64,000 nucleotides of DNA from Pelomonas caseinilytica (GTDB taxonomy: Bacteria; Pseudomonadota; Gammaproteobacteria; Burkholderiales; Burkholderiaceae_C), in NCBI RefSeq assembly GCF_021353235.1, contig NZ_JAJTWT010000003.1, positions 124,001 through 188,000 of the forward strand, written 5' to 3'. Positions 18,446 through 29,102 of the stretch are shown in pieces. Below the pieces are notes generated by a model. That model did not search any database, had not been told where the DNA came from, and worked only from the letters and a program-made list of their open reading frames with translations. The stretch's first letter is position 1, and the number at the start of each line of letters is the position of its first letter. A program made the position numbers and the translations under genes.

Positions 18446-20125
18446 ATGTCCTCTGTGGGAATAGATGCCGTGCCCGGTCCGGGCCGCAGCAGCGGGTGGC
18501 TCGACAAGGAGCGCACCGTCGCCGGCGTGGGTTTCAACCGCTGGCTGGTGCCGCCGGCGGCCCTCGCCATCCATCTATGCATCGGCATGGCCTATGGCTT
18601 CTCCGTGTTCTGGCTGCCGCTGTCAAAGGCGCTGGGCATCAAGGAGGCCATCAAGTGCGGCCCCGACGTGGGCTTCTTCCAGGAGCTCTTCGTCACCAGC
18701 TGTGACTGGAAGGTCTCCACCCTCGGCTGGATGTACACCCTCTTCTTCGTCTTCCTCGGCTGCGCGGCGGCCATCTGGGGCGGGTGGCTGGAGCGCGCCG
18801 GTCCGCGCAAGGCCGGCGTCGTGTCGGCGCTGTGCTGGTGCGGCGGCATGCTCATCTCGGCGCTGGGCATCCACACCCATCAGTTCTGGCTGATGATCCT
18901 GGGCAGCGGCGTCATCGGCGGCATCGGCCTGGGCCTGGGCTACATCAGCCCGGTGTCGACGCTGATCAAGTGGTTCCCCGACAAGCGCGGCATGGCCACC
19001 GGCATGGCCATCATGGGCTTCGGCGGCGGCGCGATGATCGGCTCGCCGCTGGCGGCCGAGCTGATGAAGCTCTTCGCCACGTCCACCGACGTCGGCGTCA
19101 CGCAGACCTTCGTCGTCATGGCCCTCGTCTACTTCGTCTTCATGATGGGCGGCGCCCTCGGCTACCGCGTGCCGCCGACGGGCTGGAAGCCCGCCGGCTG
19201 GACGGCGCCGGCGGCCAAGGCCGGCAACGCCATGATCACCCAGCGCCACGTCCACGTGAGCAAGGTCTGGGGCATCCCGCAGTTCTGGCTGGTGTGGGTG
19301 GCGCTGTGCATGAACGTGTCGGCGGGCATCGGCGTCATTGGCATGGCCAGCCCGATGCTGCAGGAGATCTTCGGCGGCTCGCTGATCGGCCTGAGCGGTG
19401 ACGGCGCCAAGTTCGCCGCGCTGGACAAGGCCCAGCTCGGCGCCATCGCCGGCGTCGCCGCCGGCTTCGCGGCCCTGCTCAGCCTCTTCAACATCGGCGG
19501 GCGCTTCTTCTGGGCCAGCCTGTCCGACAAGCTGGGCCGCAAGATGACCTATGTCGTCTTCTTTGTGCTCGGCGGCGTGCTCTACGCCAGCATCCCGAGC
19601 AGCGCGGCGGCCGGCTCCAAGCTGCTCTTCGTCGGCGCGGTCTGCATCATCCTGAGCATGTACGGCGGCGGCTTCTCCACGGTGCCGGCCTACCTCGCCG
19701 ACCTCTTCGGCACGCAGATGGTGGGGGCCATCCATGGCCGGCTGCTCACCGCCTGGGCCACGGCCGGCATCCTGGGCCCCGTGGTCGTCAACTACATGCG
19801 CGACTACCAGCTGGGCCTGGGCCTGCCGCGCGAGCAGGTCTACAACCAGACCATGTACATCCTCGTCGGCATGCTGGTCGTCGGCCTCGTGGCCAACCTG
19901 CTGGTGCGTCCCGTGGACGCGCGTCATTTCATGAGCGACGACGAGCTGGCGCACGAGCAGAAGCTGGCCCGCGAGCGCGCCGCCGCCACCGAGGTGGGAC
20001 GCGGCAGCGGCGAGGCGGCGGCGAGCTCGACGCTCACCGTCGTGCTGGCCTGGGCGGCCGTCGGCATCCCCTTGGCCTGGGGCGTCTACAAGACCCTGCT
20101 GAGCGTCGGCAAGTTCTTCCACTGA
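18446..20125 (+). CDS. OFA-family MFS transporter (oxalate/formate-type antiporter)
   Basis: A 559-residue twelve-helix major-facilitator protein. HLCIGMAYGFSVFWLPLSKALG at the start, GGIGLGLGYISPVSTLIKWFPDKRG and GRFFWASLSDKLGRK match the oxalate:formate antiporter (OFA) group. The N-terminal region carries a roughly 60-residue cytoplasmic-to-periplasmic insertion with Cys (IKCGPDVGFF, TSCDWK) that I do not see in classic OxlT. The start at 18446 is chosen because the upstream extension has no membrane or family features. An oxidoreductase of formate-dehydrogenase type is next, but true substrates are unproven. Confidence 0.88.
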   Translation: MSSVGIDAVPGPGRSSGWLDKERTVAGVGFNRWLVPPAALAIHLCIGMAYGFSVFWLPLSKALGIKEAIKCGPDVGFFQELFVTSCDWKVSTLGWMYTLFFVFLGCAAAIWGGWLERAGPRKAGVVSALCWCGGMLISALGIHTHQFWLMILGSGVIGGIGLGLGYISPVSTLIKWFPDKRGMATGMAIMGFGGGAMIGSPLAAELMKLFATSTDVGVTQTFVVMALVYFVFMMGGALGYRVPPTGWKPAGWTAPAAKAGNAMITQRHVHVSKVWGIPQFWLVWVALCMNVSAGIGVIGMASPMLQEIFGGSLIGLSGDGAKFAALDKAQLGAIAGVAAGFAALLSLFNIGGRFFWASLSDKLGRKMTYVVFFVLGGVLYASIPSSAAAGSKLLFVGAVCIILSMYGGGFSTVPAYLADLFGTQMVGAIHGRLLTAWATAGILGPVVVNYMRDYQLGLGLPREQVYNQTMYILVGMLVVGLVANLLVRPVDARHFMSDDELAHEQKLARERAAATEVGRGSGEAAASSTLTVVLAWAAVGIPLAWGVYKTLLSVGKFFH

Positions 20126-20146
20126 GGCTGGCCTGCTAGGCTGACG

Positions 20147-20177
20147 AGCCCCACCGCCCCCGGGCGCGGGGCTTTTT
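20147..20177 (+). terminator. Putative rho-independent terminator after the OFA gene
   Basis: AGCCCC (20147-20152) pairs with GGGGCT (20168-20173) around a GC-rich loop and is followed by a run of T. It lies 21 bases after the transporter stop and may uncouple the transporter from the oxidoreductase. Confidence 0.7.
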
Positions 20178-20197
20178 CCCGAAGTGAAATCTCAAAG

Positions 20198-20271
20198 GCA
20201 ACCACAGAGGCACGGAGGCACAGAGGAAACACCGAGCTTTTATCTCTGTGGCTCCGTGCCTCTGTGGTTGC
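20198..20271 (+). repeat. CACAGAGG hairpin element, copy A
   Basis: Left arm 20198-20225 and right arm 20244-20271 pair over 28 bases with one mismatch; the loop is 18 bases. The arm contains the 8-bp family unit (CACAGAGG then variants CACGGAGG, CACAGAGG). It lies between the OFA transporter terminator and the oxidoreductase start, 66 bases before the latter. Confidence 0.93.
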
Positions 20272-20337
20272 ATTTCTGCATTCGTTTCATGCGTCGCGGG
20301 TGCCGCGAATGCGGAATGGACAACTGATGTGCGAGCG

Positions 20338-22639
<2,302 letters not shown>

Positions 22640-22653
<14 letters not shown>

Positions 22654-22894
22654 CGAGGCCCTGCTGCGCCTGCTGCTCGAACTCGACGAGGGCGAGGGCG
22701 TCGCCCTCACCCGCCTGGCCAAGCGCCTGGACGAGCGGGTCAGCGTGCTGTTGCGGCGCTGCACCGCGCTGTCCGACGCCGTCATCGGTGGCGTCGCGGG
22801 GCCGGGCTGGCTGCGGCTGCAATGCGACGACGCTGGGCGCTGGGTCGCCTGGCCCACGCCTGCGGGCCGTGCGGTGCTGGGCGAGCCCTCCTGA
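22640..22894 (+). CDS. Small protein of unknown function, winged-helix-like
   Basis: An 84-residue protein whose ATG lies inside the last codons of the oxidoreductase gene (14-base overlap, different frame), indicating coupled translation. The sequence (LLRLLLELDEGEGVALTRLAKRLDERVSVLLRRC, then GRWVAWPTPAGRAVLGE) resembles a small winged-helix or MarR-like fold. No family is recognised. Linkage to the YdeP-type enzyme suggests a maturation or regulatory accessory. Confidence 0.65.
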
Positions 22895-22966
22895 GCCGCG
22901 CGCCGCCAACGGCACCGGCTGCCAGCGCGAAATCCGTGAAAAACGATGCGCGTTTTGGCGGGTCAA

Positions 22967-22983
22967 TATCAAATGTATCAAAT
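22967..22983 (+). promoter_or_regulatory. Tandem TATCAAAT motif in AT-rich promoter region
   Basis: Two exact copies of TATCAAAT (22967-22974, 22976-22983), one base apart, lie in an AT-rich stretch 32 bases before the CheW-like gene. The same octamer recurs at 42483-42490 and, on the other strand, at 43969-43976, each ahead of signalling genes. The promoter role is inferred. Confidence 0.4.
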
Positions 22984-23014
22984 AACATCGGAGCTCCACT
23001 GACAGGGATCTCCC

Positions 23015-23524
23015 ATGAACAGCCTTGAACTCGTCGACGCCGGCGCCGACTCCGCCGCCCCGTCCCAGGCCGCCATCAACGAAGCCCTGGTCTTCCAGCT
23101 GGACGGCCAGGAATACGGCATGGCCCTGCAAGCCGTCCGCGAGATCCGCTCCTTCGAGGCGCCGACGCGGCTGGCCGGCGCACCGGCCGACGTGCTGGGG
23201 GTGCTGGACCTGCGCGGCGAGGTCATCCCGCTGATCGACCTGCGCCGCCGCTTCGGCCTGCCCAGCGTGCCCTTCGACGCCTTCACCATCGTCATCGTCG
23301 TCAGCCTCGGCGAGCGCTGCGTGGGCGTCGTGGCCGACCGCGTCAGCGACGTCGTGCAGCTGCAGCCCCAGCAGGTGCGCCCCATGCCGGACATGAACGG
23401 CGTCCCGAGCCGGCGCCACCTGATCGCCATCGCCGCCCTCGAGGGCCGCACCATCGTGCTGACCGACATCGTCGGCCTCGTCGCCGACGGCGGGGCGGAC
23501 CTGGCCCTCGCCGCGGCGGCCTGA
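23015..23524 (+). CDS. CheW-domain chemotaxis coupling protein
   Basis: A 169-residue single CheW domain (VFQLDGQEYGMALQAVREIRSF, GVLDLRGEVIPLIDLRRRFG, VGVVADRVSDVVQLQPQQV). CheW links chemoreceptors to the CheA kinase at the cell pole. It stands alone here, without cheA or receptors next to it; a chemoreceptor gene is found at 47.6-49.7 kb. An AT-rich promoter-like region with tandem TATCAAAT motifs precedes it. Confidence 0.93.
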   Translation: MNSLELVDAGADSAAPSQAAINEALVFQLDGQEYGMALQAVREIRSFEAPTRLAGAPADVLGVLDLRGEVIPLIDLRRRFGLPSVPFDAFTIVIVVSLGERCVGVVADRVSDVVQLQPQQVRPMPDMNGVPSRRHLIAIAALEGRTIVLTDIVGLVADGGADLALAAAA

Positions 23525-23616
23525 GCGGGCTCCCGGCCGGGCCGGGCTTGACCCCAGGCCGGCGGGGCCGGCGGCGGGAGGGGACACTCCCCACTCCATC
23601 CACACACCGCCTCGCC

Positions 23617-24240
23617 ATGCCCGCCCTGCGTCTCCTCGGCCGCCTCACCTCCATCAACGTCCGCAAGGCCATGTGGACGGCCGCGCTGCTCGGCCTCGAC
23701 ATCGAACGCGAGGACTGGGGCGCGGGCTTTCGCTCGCCCCAGGAGCCGGGCTACCTCGCGATGAACCCCAACGGCCTCATTCCCGTGCTCGTCGATGGCG
23801 ACTTCACGCTGTGGGAGAGCAACAGCATCTGCCGCTACCTGGCCGCCCGGTGCGGCGACACGGCGCTGCTGCCCACCGAGCTCCGGGCGCGGGCGCGGGT
23901 GGAGCAGTGGATGGACTGGCAGGCCGGCGAACTGAACAACTCCTGGCGCGTGGCCTTCATGGCCCTGGTGCGCGGCCAGCCGGCCGCGCCCGAGGCCATC
24001 GCGGCCGGCGTGGCCGGCTGGAACCGCCACATGGCCCTGCTCGACGGCCAGCTCGCCCGCACCGGCGCCCATGTCTGCGGCGAGGCCTTCACCCTCGCCG
24101 ACGTCGTGCTCGGCCTGTCGGCCCAGCGCTGGCTGAACGCGCCCATCGAGCGCATCGAGCTGCCGGCGGTGCAGGCCTGGATGCAGCGGCTGAGCCAACG
24201 GCCCGGCTTCGCGGACTACGTCGGCAACGGCATGCCCTGA
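23617..24240 (+). CDS. Glutathione S-transferase family protein
   Basis: A 207-residue cytosolic GST. The N-terminal thioredoxin-like domain contains RLTSINVRKAMWTAALLGLDIE, MNPNGLIPVLVDGDF (cis-Pro) and LWESNSICRYLA (glutathione-binding Glu-Ser). The helical C-terminal domain ends LQRPGFADY-like. The start at 23617 gives the usual length; the upstream frame has no family sequence. It conjugates or reduces electrophiles with glutathione; the substrate is unknown. It is convergent with the next gene, 3 bases away. Confidence 0.94.
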   Translation: MPALRLLGRLTSINVRKAMWTAALLGLDIEREDWGAGFRSPQEPGYLAMNPNGLIPVLVDGDFTLWESNSICRYLAARCGDTALLPTELRARARVEQWMDWQAGELNNSWRVAFMALVRGQPAAPEAIAAGVAGWNRHMALLDGQLARTGAHVCGEAFTLADVVLGLSAQRWLNAPIERIELPAVQAWMQRLSQRPGFADYVGNGMP

Positions 24241-24243
24241 CCC

Positions 24244-24882
24244 TCAGCGGTCGGGTGCCGGCGTCCGGGACATCGCCTCGGCCACCTGCTGGCGCTCGGC
24301 CGTCGACAGCTCGGCGGCGAAGGCCGTCCCGGCCAGGGCCGCGGCGGCTTCGGGCACGCCGGCCTGGAAGGCGCGCGCGGCCAGCGCCGGCAGCAGGGCG
24401 CGGTGCCAGGCGGTGACGGTCTGGCAGCGGCGCGCCTCGGCGTCCGCCTCCACCATCAACTGGGTCGTCATCTCGGGCACGACGCCCAGCGCCCGGGCCC
24501 GCTCGAAGCTGTCGCGGCGTGCGTCGTTGGAGGCGCAGGCCCTCAGCCAGCCCACCGCCTCCCAGGCCGCCGCCGCGTCGTGGCCCGCGAAGGCGCTCTC
24601 GATGTGGGGACCATAGCCCTCGGAGCCGATTCCCACCGTCTGGACGGCTGCAGCCGCAGCGCTTGCGGCAACCGCTCGTGGCGGTGCGCTGGCGACGATG
24701 GCTGCCACCGGCGTGGCGGCGGGCGTTGTCGAAGCCGCCGGCACGGCGGCCACGCCCGCGGGCCGGACCGCGGCCGGAGCAGGCTCCTGCGAGGCCGGCC
24801 AGCGGGCGAGCCCGCCGACCGCGAGCAGCGCCAATGCGGCAGCGGCGGCCGCCATGGCGAGGCGGCGTTGCCAGCGCTTCAT
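24244..24882 (-). CDS. Ala-rich membrane-anchored protein of unknown function
   Basis: A 212-residue protein with a short basic N-terminus (MKRWQRRLA), one membrane helix (residues 9-27), an Ala/Pro-rich linker to about residue 95, and a helical C-terminal region with two Cys. The C-terminal part (AWEAVGWLRACASNDARR and ATAWHRAL-like repeats of helices) is the likely functional domain. No family is recognised. The start at 24882 is preferred to longer frames because the membrane anchor begins there. Confidence 0.65.
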   Translation of the reverse strand: MKRWQRRLAMAAAAAALALLAVGGLARWPASQEPAPAAVRPAGVAAVPAASTTPAATPVAAIVASAPPRAVAASAAAAAVQTVGIGSEGYGPHIESAFAGHDAAAAWEAVGWLRACASNDARRDSFERARALGVVPEMTTQLMVEADAEARRCQTVTAWHRALLPALAARAFQAGVPEAAAALAGTAFAAELSTAERQQVAEAMSRTPAPDR

Positions 24883-24901
24883 GACAGCGGCGCGGCGGCG
24901 T

Positions 24902-25279
24902 TCATGCCGCGAAGTTGTAGCGCACCACGGCCACCGCCAGGGCGAAGAGGTAGCCGCAGGCGAAGCGATCGATGCGCAGCACCGGGTCGCCGCGGCGGGC
25001 ACGCCAGTGGCCGATCAGGGTCATGGCCAGGCCGGCGAGCACCGGCGTGACCACGAGGTTGAGCAGCCGGGGCCAGCCGTCGCGCGTCAGGTGCTGGGGC
25101 AGCAGCCACAGGCTGAGGGCGCCCACCCCGGCACCGAGGAGGAGATAGCCCGCCACAGCGAGCCAGACATTCGAGGAACGGCGAAAAGGGGCTGCGAGCG
25201 ACTGCAGCCCCCATTCGATGAGCACCTCGCCGAAAACCTGGAAGACCAGTTCGGCAAGCAGTTCGAGCAGGATCTCCAG
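24902..25279 (-). CDS. Small membrane protein, possible CTG start
   Basis: An integral membrane protein with helices near WLAVAGYLLLGAGVGALSLWL and LLNLVVTPVLAGLAMTLIG and the C-terminal GYLFALAVAVVRYNFA. The reading frame and its hydrophobic pattern continue upstream of the first ATG/GTG-type start (GTG 25225) as EILLELLAELVFQVFGEVLIEW, like relatives in other Burkholderiales as I recall them. The only start with a good ribosome site there is CTG at 25279, 5 bases after GGAGG. The function is unknown. Confidence 0.6.
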   Translation of the reverse strand: MEILLELLAELVFQVFGEVLIEWGLQSLAAPFRRSSNVWLAVAGYLLLGAGVGALSLWLLPQHLTRDGWPRLLNLVVTPVLAGLAMTLIGHWRARRGDPVLRIDRFACGYLFALAVAVVRYNFAA

Positions 25280-25352
25280 GGCATCCTCCGGCAGGCGTGG
25301 CGGACTCCCAGTCTAGGAGAGCGCCGCGCGCTACCAGCTCAGCGGGCGGGCT

Positions 25353-26891
25353 TCAGCCCAGGCGCACCGGCACGAAGATCTGCTGCCCGTCGCGCGCCAC
25401 CAGCAAGGCCACCTGGCGGGGCTTGTCCTTCATCGCGGCGCGCACCTGCTCGACGCTGTCGACCGGCTTGCCGTTGAGCGCCAGCAGCACGTCGCCCGGC
25501 TGCACGCCGGCGAGCTGGGCCGGCCCGGTGACCCGCTCGATCAGCAGGCCATGGTCCAGGCCCGAGCCGCGCAGCTCCTGGCGCTCCAGCGGGCGCAGGG
25601 CCAGGCCCAGGGAGCCGCCCTCGGGTGCCGCGCTGGCCTCCTGCACGTCCTTGTCGGCACGACCGAGGCTCACGGTTTCGGTGTGGCGGCTCTTGTCGCG
25701 CCACAGCTCGAGCTTGATCTTGTCGCCCGGGCGGGCCAGGCCGACGCGGCTGGAGATGTCGCCCGCCACGTGCACCGGCTCGCCGTCGATGCCGGTGATG
25801 ACGTCGCCGGCCTTCAGCCCGGCCTTGGCCGCCGCGCTGTCGGGCACGACGCTGGACACCAGGGCACCGTCCGGCGTGTCCAGGCCGAAGGAGGCGGCCA
25901 GCGGCGCGGACAGGTCCTGCAGCGTCACGCCCAGGCGCGCATGCTCGACCTTGCCGTGGGCGACGATCTGGTCCTTCACGCGCAGGGCCACGTCCACGGG
26001 GATGGAGAAGGCCAGGCCCTGGAAGCCGCCGCTTTGCGAATAGATCTGTGCGTTGACACCGACCACGCGGCCCGCGGCGTCGAACAGCGGGCCGCCGGAG
26101 TTGCCGGGGTTCACCGCCGCGTCCGTCTGGATGAAGGGCACCACGCTCTCGCCGGGCAGCGAGCGGCCCTTGGCGCTGACGATGCCCTGCGTGGCCGACT
26201 GCTCGAAGCCGTAGGGCGCGCCGATGGCCAGCACGTAGTCGCCCACCTGCACCTGGCGCGGGTCGCCGAGCTGGACGGTCGGCAGGCCCTTGGCGTCGAC
26301 CTTGAGCACGGCGATGTCGGTGGCGGGGTCGCTGCCCAGCACCTGGGCCGAGAACTCGCGCCGGTCGTTGAGCTTGACGGTCACCTGCTTGGCGTCGCGC
26401 ACGACGTGGGCATTGGTCAGGATCAGGCCGTCGGTGCTGATGATGAAGCCCGAGCCCTGGCCGCGGAAGGGCTGGGCGCCGGGGTTGCCGGGCTGCGGCA
26501 TGCGCAGGCCCGGAATGCCGCGGAAAAAGCGGAAGAAGGGGTCGTTGTCCATGCCGCCGTCGGCCATGGCCGGGCCGTCGACCTTGTGCAGGCCGGCCAC
26601 CGTGATGCCGACCACGGCCGGCCCCTGGGTCTGCACGATGGCGCGGTAATTGGGCAGTTGGGCCGGCGGCAGCGCGACGGCAGGCGCCGCAGCCACGGTG
26701 GCGGCGGCCGCGGCCACCGGCGTGACGGCGCTGCCCGGCGTGGCGTCGCCTGCCAGCGGTGCCGTCACAGGAGCCTTGGGCTTGAGCCATGCGGGGGCCG
26801 TCCAGCCGGAGGCGGTGGTCGTCAGCGTCACGCCCGCGGCCAGCAGGGCGGCGGCCGTGGCGGTCAGGGTCAGTTTGGCGGTCTGGGTCAT
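25353..26891 (-). CDS. Periplasmic Do-family serine protease with two PDZ domains
   Basis: A DegP/DegQ-type protease (512 residues) that handles misfolded envelope proteins. A signal sequence is followed by an Ala/Pro-rich linker. The trypsin-like domain carries the triad His162 (LTNAHVV), Asp192 (ATDIAVLK) and Ser265 (GNSGGPL). Two PDZ domains follow, at about residues 310-400 and 420-510. The ATG at 26891 has GAGGAGC upstream. The FFRFFRGIPG insert before the catalytic core is typical. A 293-bp gap upstream (26892-27184) holds only promoter-like DNA and short GC repeats. Confidence 0.95.
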   Translation of the reverse strand: MTQTAKLTLTATAAALLAAGVTLTTTASGWTAPAWLKPKAPVTAPLAGDATPGSAVTPVAAAAATVAAAPAVALPPAQLPNYRAIVQTQGPAVVGITVAGLHKVDGPAMADGGMDNDPFFRFFRGIPGLRMPQPGNPGAQPFRGQGSGFIISTDGLILTNAHVVRDAKQVTVKLNDRREFSAQVLGSDPATDIAVLKVDAKGLPTVQLGDPRQVQVGDYVLAIGAPYGFEQSATQGIVSAKGRSLPGESVVPFIQTDAAVNPGNSGGPLFDAAGRVVGVNAQIYSQSGGFQGLAFSIPVDVALRVKDQIVAHGKVEHARLGVTLQDLSAPLAASFGLDTPDGALVSSVVPDSAAAKAGLKAGDVITGIDGEPVHVAGDISSRVGLARPGDKIKLELWRDKSRHTETVSLGRADKDVQEASAAPEGGSLGLALRPLERQELRGSGLDHGLLIERVTGPAQLAGVQPGDVLLALNGKPVDSVEQVRAAMKDKPRQVALLVARDGQQIFVPVRLG

Positions 26892-27184
26892 CGAAAGCTC
26901 CTCGGGAGGCTGCGGCGCAGCCCATGCCAGGGAACTCTAGGGAGCGAGGGTGAGGGCTCGATGAGGCGGAGATGAGGCCAAGATTAAGACGGGCTCGGAC
27001 CCGCTGTAGGAGGCCGGCGCGGCGGTGCCGGGCTGCAGGGCCTTCAAGCCGGCTTCGCCTTGTCCGATAAGCGCCGGCGGACCGTGCCGACACCGCGGGG
27101 GAGGGCAGCGGCCCAAGATGGCCCCATCCACCGTGAGGTCCATCCCGCGCCGATCCCCCGTCCAAGTCCGCGTCGGAGTTCGCC

Positions 27185-27673
27185 ATGAAGTCCCGTCTGA
27201 TCCTCCCGCTGCTCGGCCTGGCGATGGCAGGCCTGGCGCATGCCCAGAGCCAGCCCGTCGCCGGCACGCAGGCCGGCCGGGCCCTCACGCGGGCCGCGGC
27301 GCCCGACCCCGAGCTCAACTGGCGCGACCCGCAATGGCTGTCCCGCCAGCGCGAGCGATCGCGCTGGCGCTACCAGCTCGGCCTGGAGCAGCAGGTGCGC
27401 TCGCCCGTCCAGCTGGGGCCCCAGGCGGCCGTGCGCGAGGCGGTGTGGGCGGGGGTCAGCTACGACCTGACGCGCAAGCTGAGCGGTGGCGTCGAAGCGC
27501 CCGTCTGGCAGCGCGACACCGGCTGGGCGGCGCGCATGTCCTTCGAGCGGCCCAGGAACGAGGGGCTGGCCGGGCTGCGCGGCGCCTTCTCCTACCAGAT
27601 CGACTCGCACAGCCGGCTGATGCTCAAGCCGCAGGCGCACCGCGTCATGCTGAGCTATTCGGCCAACTGGTGA
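27185..27673 (+). CDS. Exported protein of unknown function
   Basis: A 162-residue protein with a clear signal peptide cleaved after AHAQ or nearby (MKSRLILPLLGLAMAGLAHAQ). The mature part has alternating amphipathic strands (YQLGLEQQVRSPVQL, GVSYDLTRKLSGGVEAPVW, MLKPQAHRVMLSYSANW) and ends in an aromatic residue, as small outer-membrane beta proteins do. No named family is recognised. It is followed 26 bases later by a YciI-like gene. Confidence 0.7.
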   Translation: MKSRLILPLLGLAMAGLAHAQSQPVAGTQAGRALTRAAAPDPELNWRDPQWLSRQRERSRWRYQLGLEQQVRSPVQLGPQAAVREAVWAGVSYDLTRKLSGGVEAPVWQRDTGWAARMSFERPRNEGLAGLRGAFSYQIDSHSRLMLKPQAHRVMLSYSANW

Positions 27674-27699
27674 CCCCTCAACTCAACACGGAGCCCACC

Positions 27700-28035
27700 A
27701 TGGCCAAGTTCATCACCATCGGCTACGGCGATTCCGCCGGCTATGAACGCACCGACCCCGCCCTGCGCGAGGCGGCGCACGCCCAGGATGCCCGGCTCGA
27801 GGCCGCGGGCGCCGTGATCGGCGTGGCCGGCAAGGCCGTGCAGGTCCGCAACCCGCAGGGCCGCGGCATGCAGGTGACGCAAGGGGCCTACCTCCAGTCC
27901 GCGCTTCCGCTGGCCGGCTTCGCCCTCATCGAGGCCGCCAACCTGGAAGAAGCGGTGTGCATGGTGGCCGGCACGCCCTGCGCCGTGGCCGACGGCGTCG
28001 TCGAAGTCTGGCCGCTCGAAATCAGCCACACCTGA
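27700..28035 (+). CDS. YciI-like (YCII) domain protein
   Basis: A 111-residue cytosolic protein with the YCII/DGPF ferredoxin-like fold: MAKFITIGYGDSAGYERT, then a short helix, GAYLQSALPLAGFALIEAANLEEAVCMV and a C-terminal strand VVEVWPLE. The catalytic His/Asp pair of true YciI is not obvious, so enzymatic activity is uncertain. A GGAGCC site precedes the ATG. A hairpin-mosaic repeat follows the stop. Confidence 0.85.
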   Translation: MAKFITIGYGDSAGYERTDPALREAAHAQDARLEAAGAVIGVAGKAVQVRNPQGRGMQVTQGAYLQSALPLAGFALIEAANLEEAVCMVAGTPCAVADGVVEVWPLEISHT

Positions 28036-28049
28036 AACTCGCGTGTTCC

Positions 28050-28180
28050 GGACCAGCCCCGCGCCGCGTCCAGCGCGCGGGGTTGGGAAACGGGGTATTT
28101 GCGGGCCGAGCGCTGGGCCGCCCCCTCGGGGGGCGGACCAGCCCCGCGCCGCGTTCAGCGCGCGGGACTGGGCCGGGGGC
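28050..28180 (+). repeat. Hairpin-mosaic repeat, short copy 3
   Basis: This is a short form between convergent genes. It has the same left end as copy 2 (TATTTGCGGGCCGAGCGCTG), one internal GCCCCCTC/GGGGGGC stem, and the same right end (CGCCGCGTTCAGCGCGCGGG). A second, nearly identical right-end module lies just before it at about 28055-28085. It fills the 151-bp gap. Confidence 0.8.
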
Positions 28181-28186
28181 GCCAGT

Positions 28187-28723
28187 TCACGCCCGCGACA
28201 TCCAGTCGCTCAGCTCGTCGGCGTGCTCTTCCTCGTCGGCGAGGATGTCTTCCAGCAGGCGCCGCGTCGTCGAATCCTTGTCGGCCACGAGGCGGATCAT
28301 CTGCCGGTAGGTCTCGATGGCGACCCGCTCGGCCTGCAGATTGGAGCGGATCATGCCCTTGAGGTCGTTGATCTCGTCGTAGCCGGCATGGCTGCGCTCC
28401 AGCAGGCCCACGGGGTTGAAGTCGGGCTCGCCGCCCAGCTGCACGATGCGGCGCGCGATGCGGTCGGCATGGCCCAACTCCGCCGTTGCATGAACGAGAA
28501 ACTCCTCGGCGATGGCCGGCGACTCCAGCCCCGTGGCCATGAAGTGATGGCGGCGGTAGCGCAGCACGCAGGTGATCTCGGTCGCCAGGGCGCCATTGAG
28601 CAGCCTGACGATGTCGTCCCGCCAGGGCCCGTAGGCCGGGGTGACGGCGCCGTCGTCGAGATGGTGGCGCGCGGCGTCGAGCGCCGCTTCGTCGAGCTGC
28701 AGGGGCGTGTAGGTGTCGGCCAT
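28187..28723 (-). CDS. Ferritin-like diiron protein (bacterioferritin-type)
   Basis: A 178-residue four-helix bundle with diiron ligands in the expected order: Glu in ALATEITCVLRYRRHH, ATAELGHAD (Glu and His), SNLQAERVAIETY (Glu) and LEDILADEEEHADEL (Glu and His). It resembles the bacterioferritin/ferritin-like group used for iron storage or peroxide defence. No heme-binding Met is apparent. It lies downstream of a small membrane protein gene and close to a LuxR-type regulator, which suggests a stress role (inference). Confidence 0.88.
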   Translation of the reverse strand: MADTYTPLQLDEAALDAARHHLDDGAVTPAYGPWRDDIVRLLNGALATEITCVLRYRRHHFMATGLESPAIAEEFLVHATAELGHADRIARRIVQLGGEPDFNPVGLLERSHAGYDEINDLKGMIRSNLQAERVAIETYRQMIRLVADKDSTTRRLLEDILADEEEHADELSDWMSRA

Positions 28724-28750
28724 GGCTTCAGGTTTGGAGTGGTTGGGGAG

Positions 28751-28981
28751 TCAGCGCAACTTTGGTTGCTTGTCCTCGGCCCGGGCATCGGCTGCCGAGC
28801 TGATCGTCTGTCGGAGACTGCCGACGCGCTGGGCCTGGCGCGTCGCCTCGCCATGGCGGAGGTTCTCCTGCAGCGTGTCGACGAAGGCGGCCAGCAGCGC
28901 GGCGGCCAGCAGCAGGGTCGCCGCGGCCAGCATCCAGGCCGGCGGCTCCAGGCGGTCGAGGGTGTCAAGCACTTTCTTCAT
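28751..28981 (-). CDS. Small single-pass membrane protein
   Basis: A 76-residue protein with one membrane helix (residues 17-35, MLAAATLLLAAALLAAFVD) followed by a charged amphipathic region (QENLRHGEATRQAQRVGSLR). The start ATG at 28981 lies 27 bases upstream of the ferritin-like gene on the same strand when read from its stop, so the two form an operon. No family is recognised. Confidence 0.6.
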   Translation of the reverse strand: MKKVLDTLDRLEPPAWMLAAATLLLAAALLAAFVDTLQENLRHGEATRQAQRVGSLRQTISSAADARAEDKQPKLR

Positions 28982-29102
28982 GCCGGCTCCTGCGCCGCCC
29001 GGTCCCGGCGGCGTGGCACGAACTGTCCGGCATCGCCGGCCGCCGCCATGACGGCCGGGCGCTCGACCCGCCGTAGGACGAGGAAGCGGCCTTGATCCCA
29101 CC

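Noticed and set aside
20248..20337. N-terminal extension of the molybdopterin oxidoreductase into the hairpin element
   Set aside because: The frame is open, but the family N-terminus begins at MSEQKIEFYDG (20338) and no ribosome site supports the longer start.
23525..23616. GC-rich hairpins after the CheW-like gene as a terminator
   Set aside because: No T run follows, and repeated GGCCGG is expected in this base composition.
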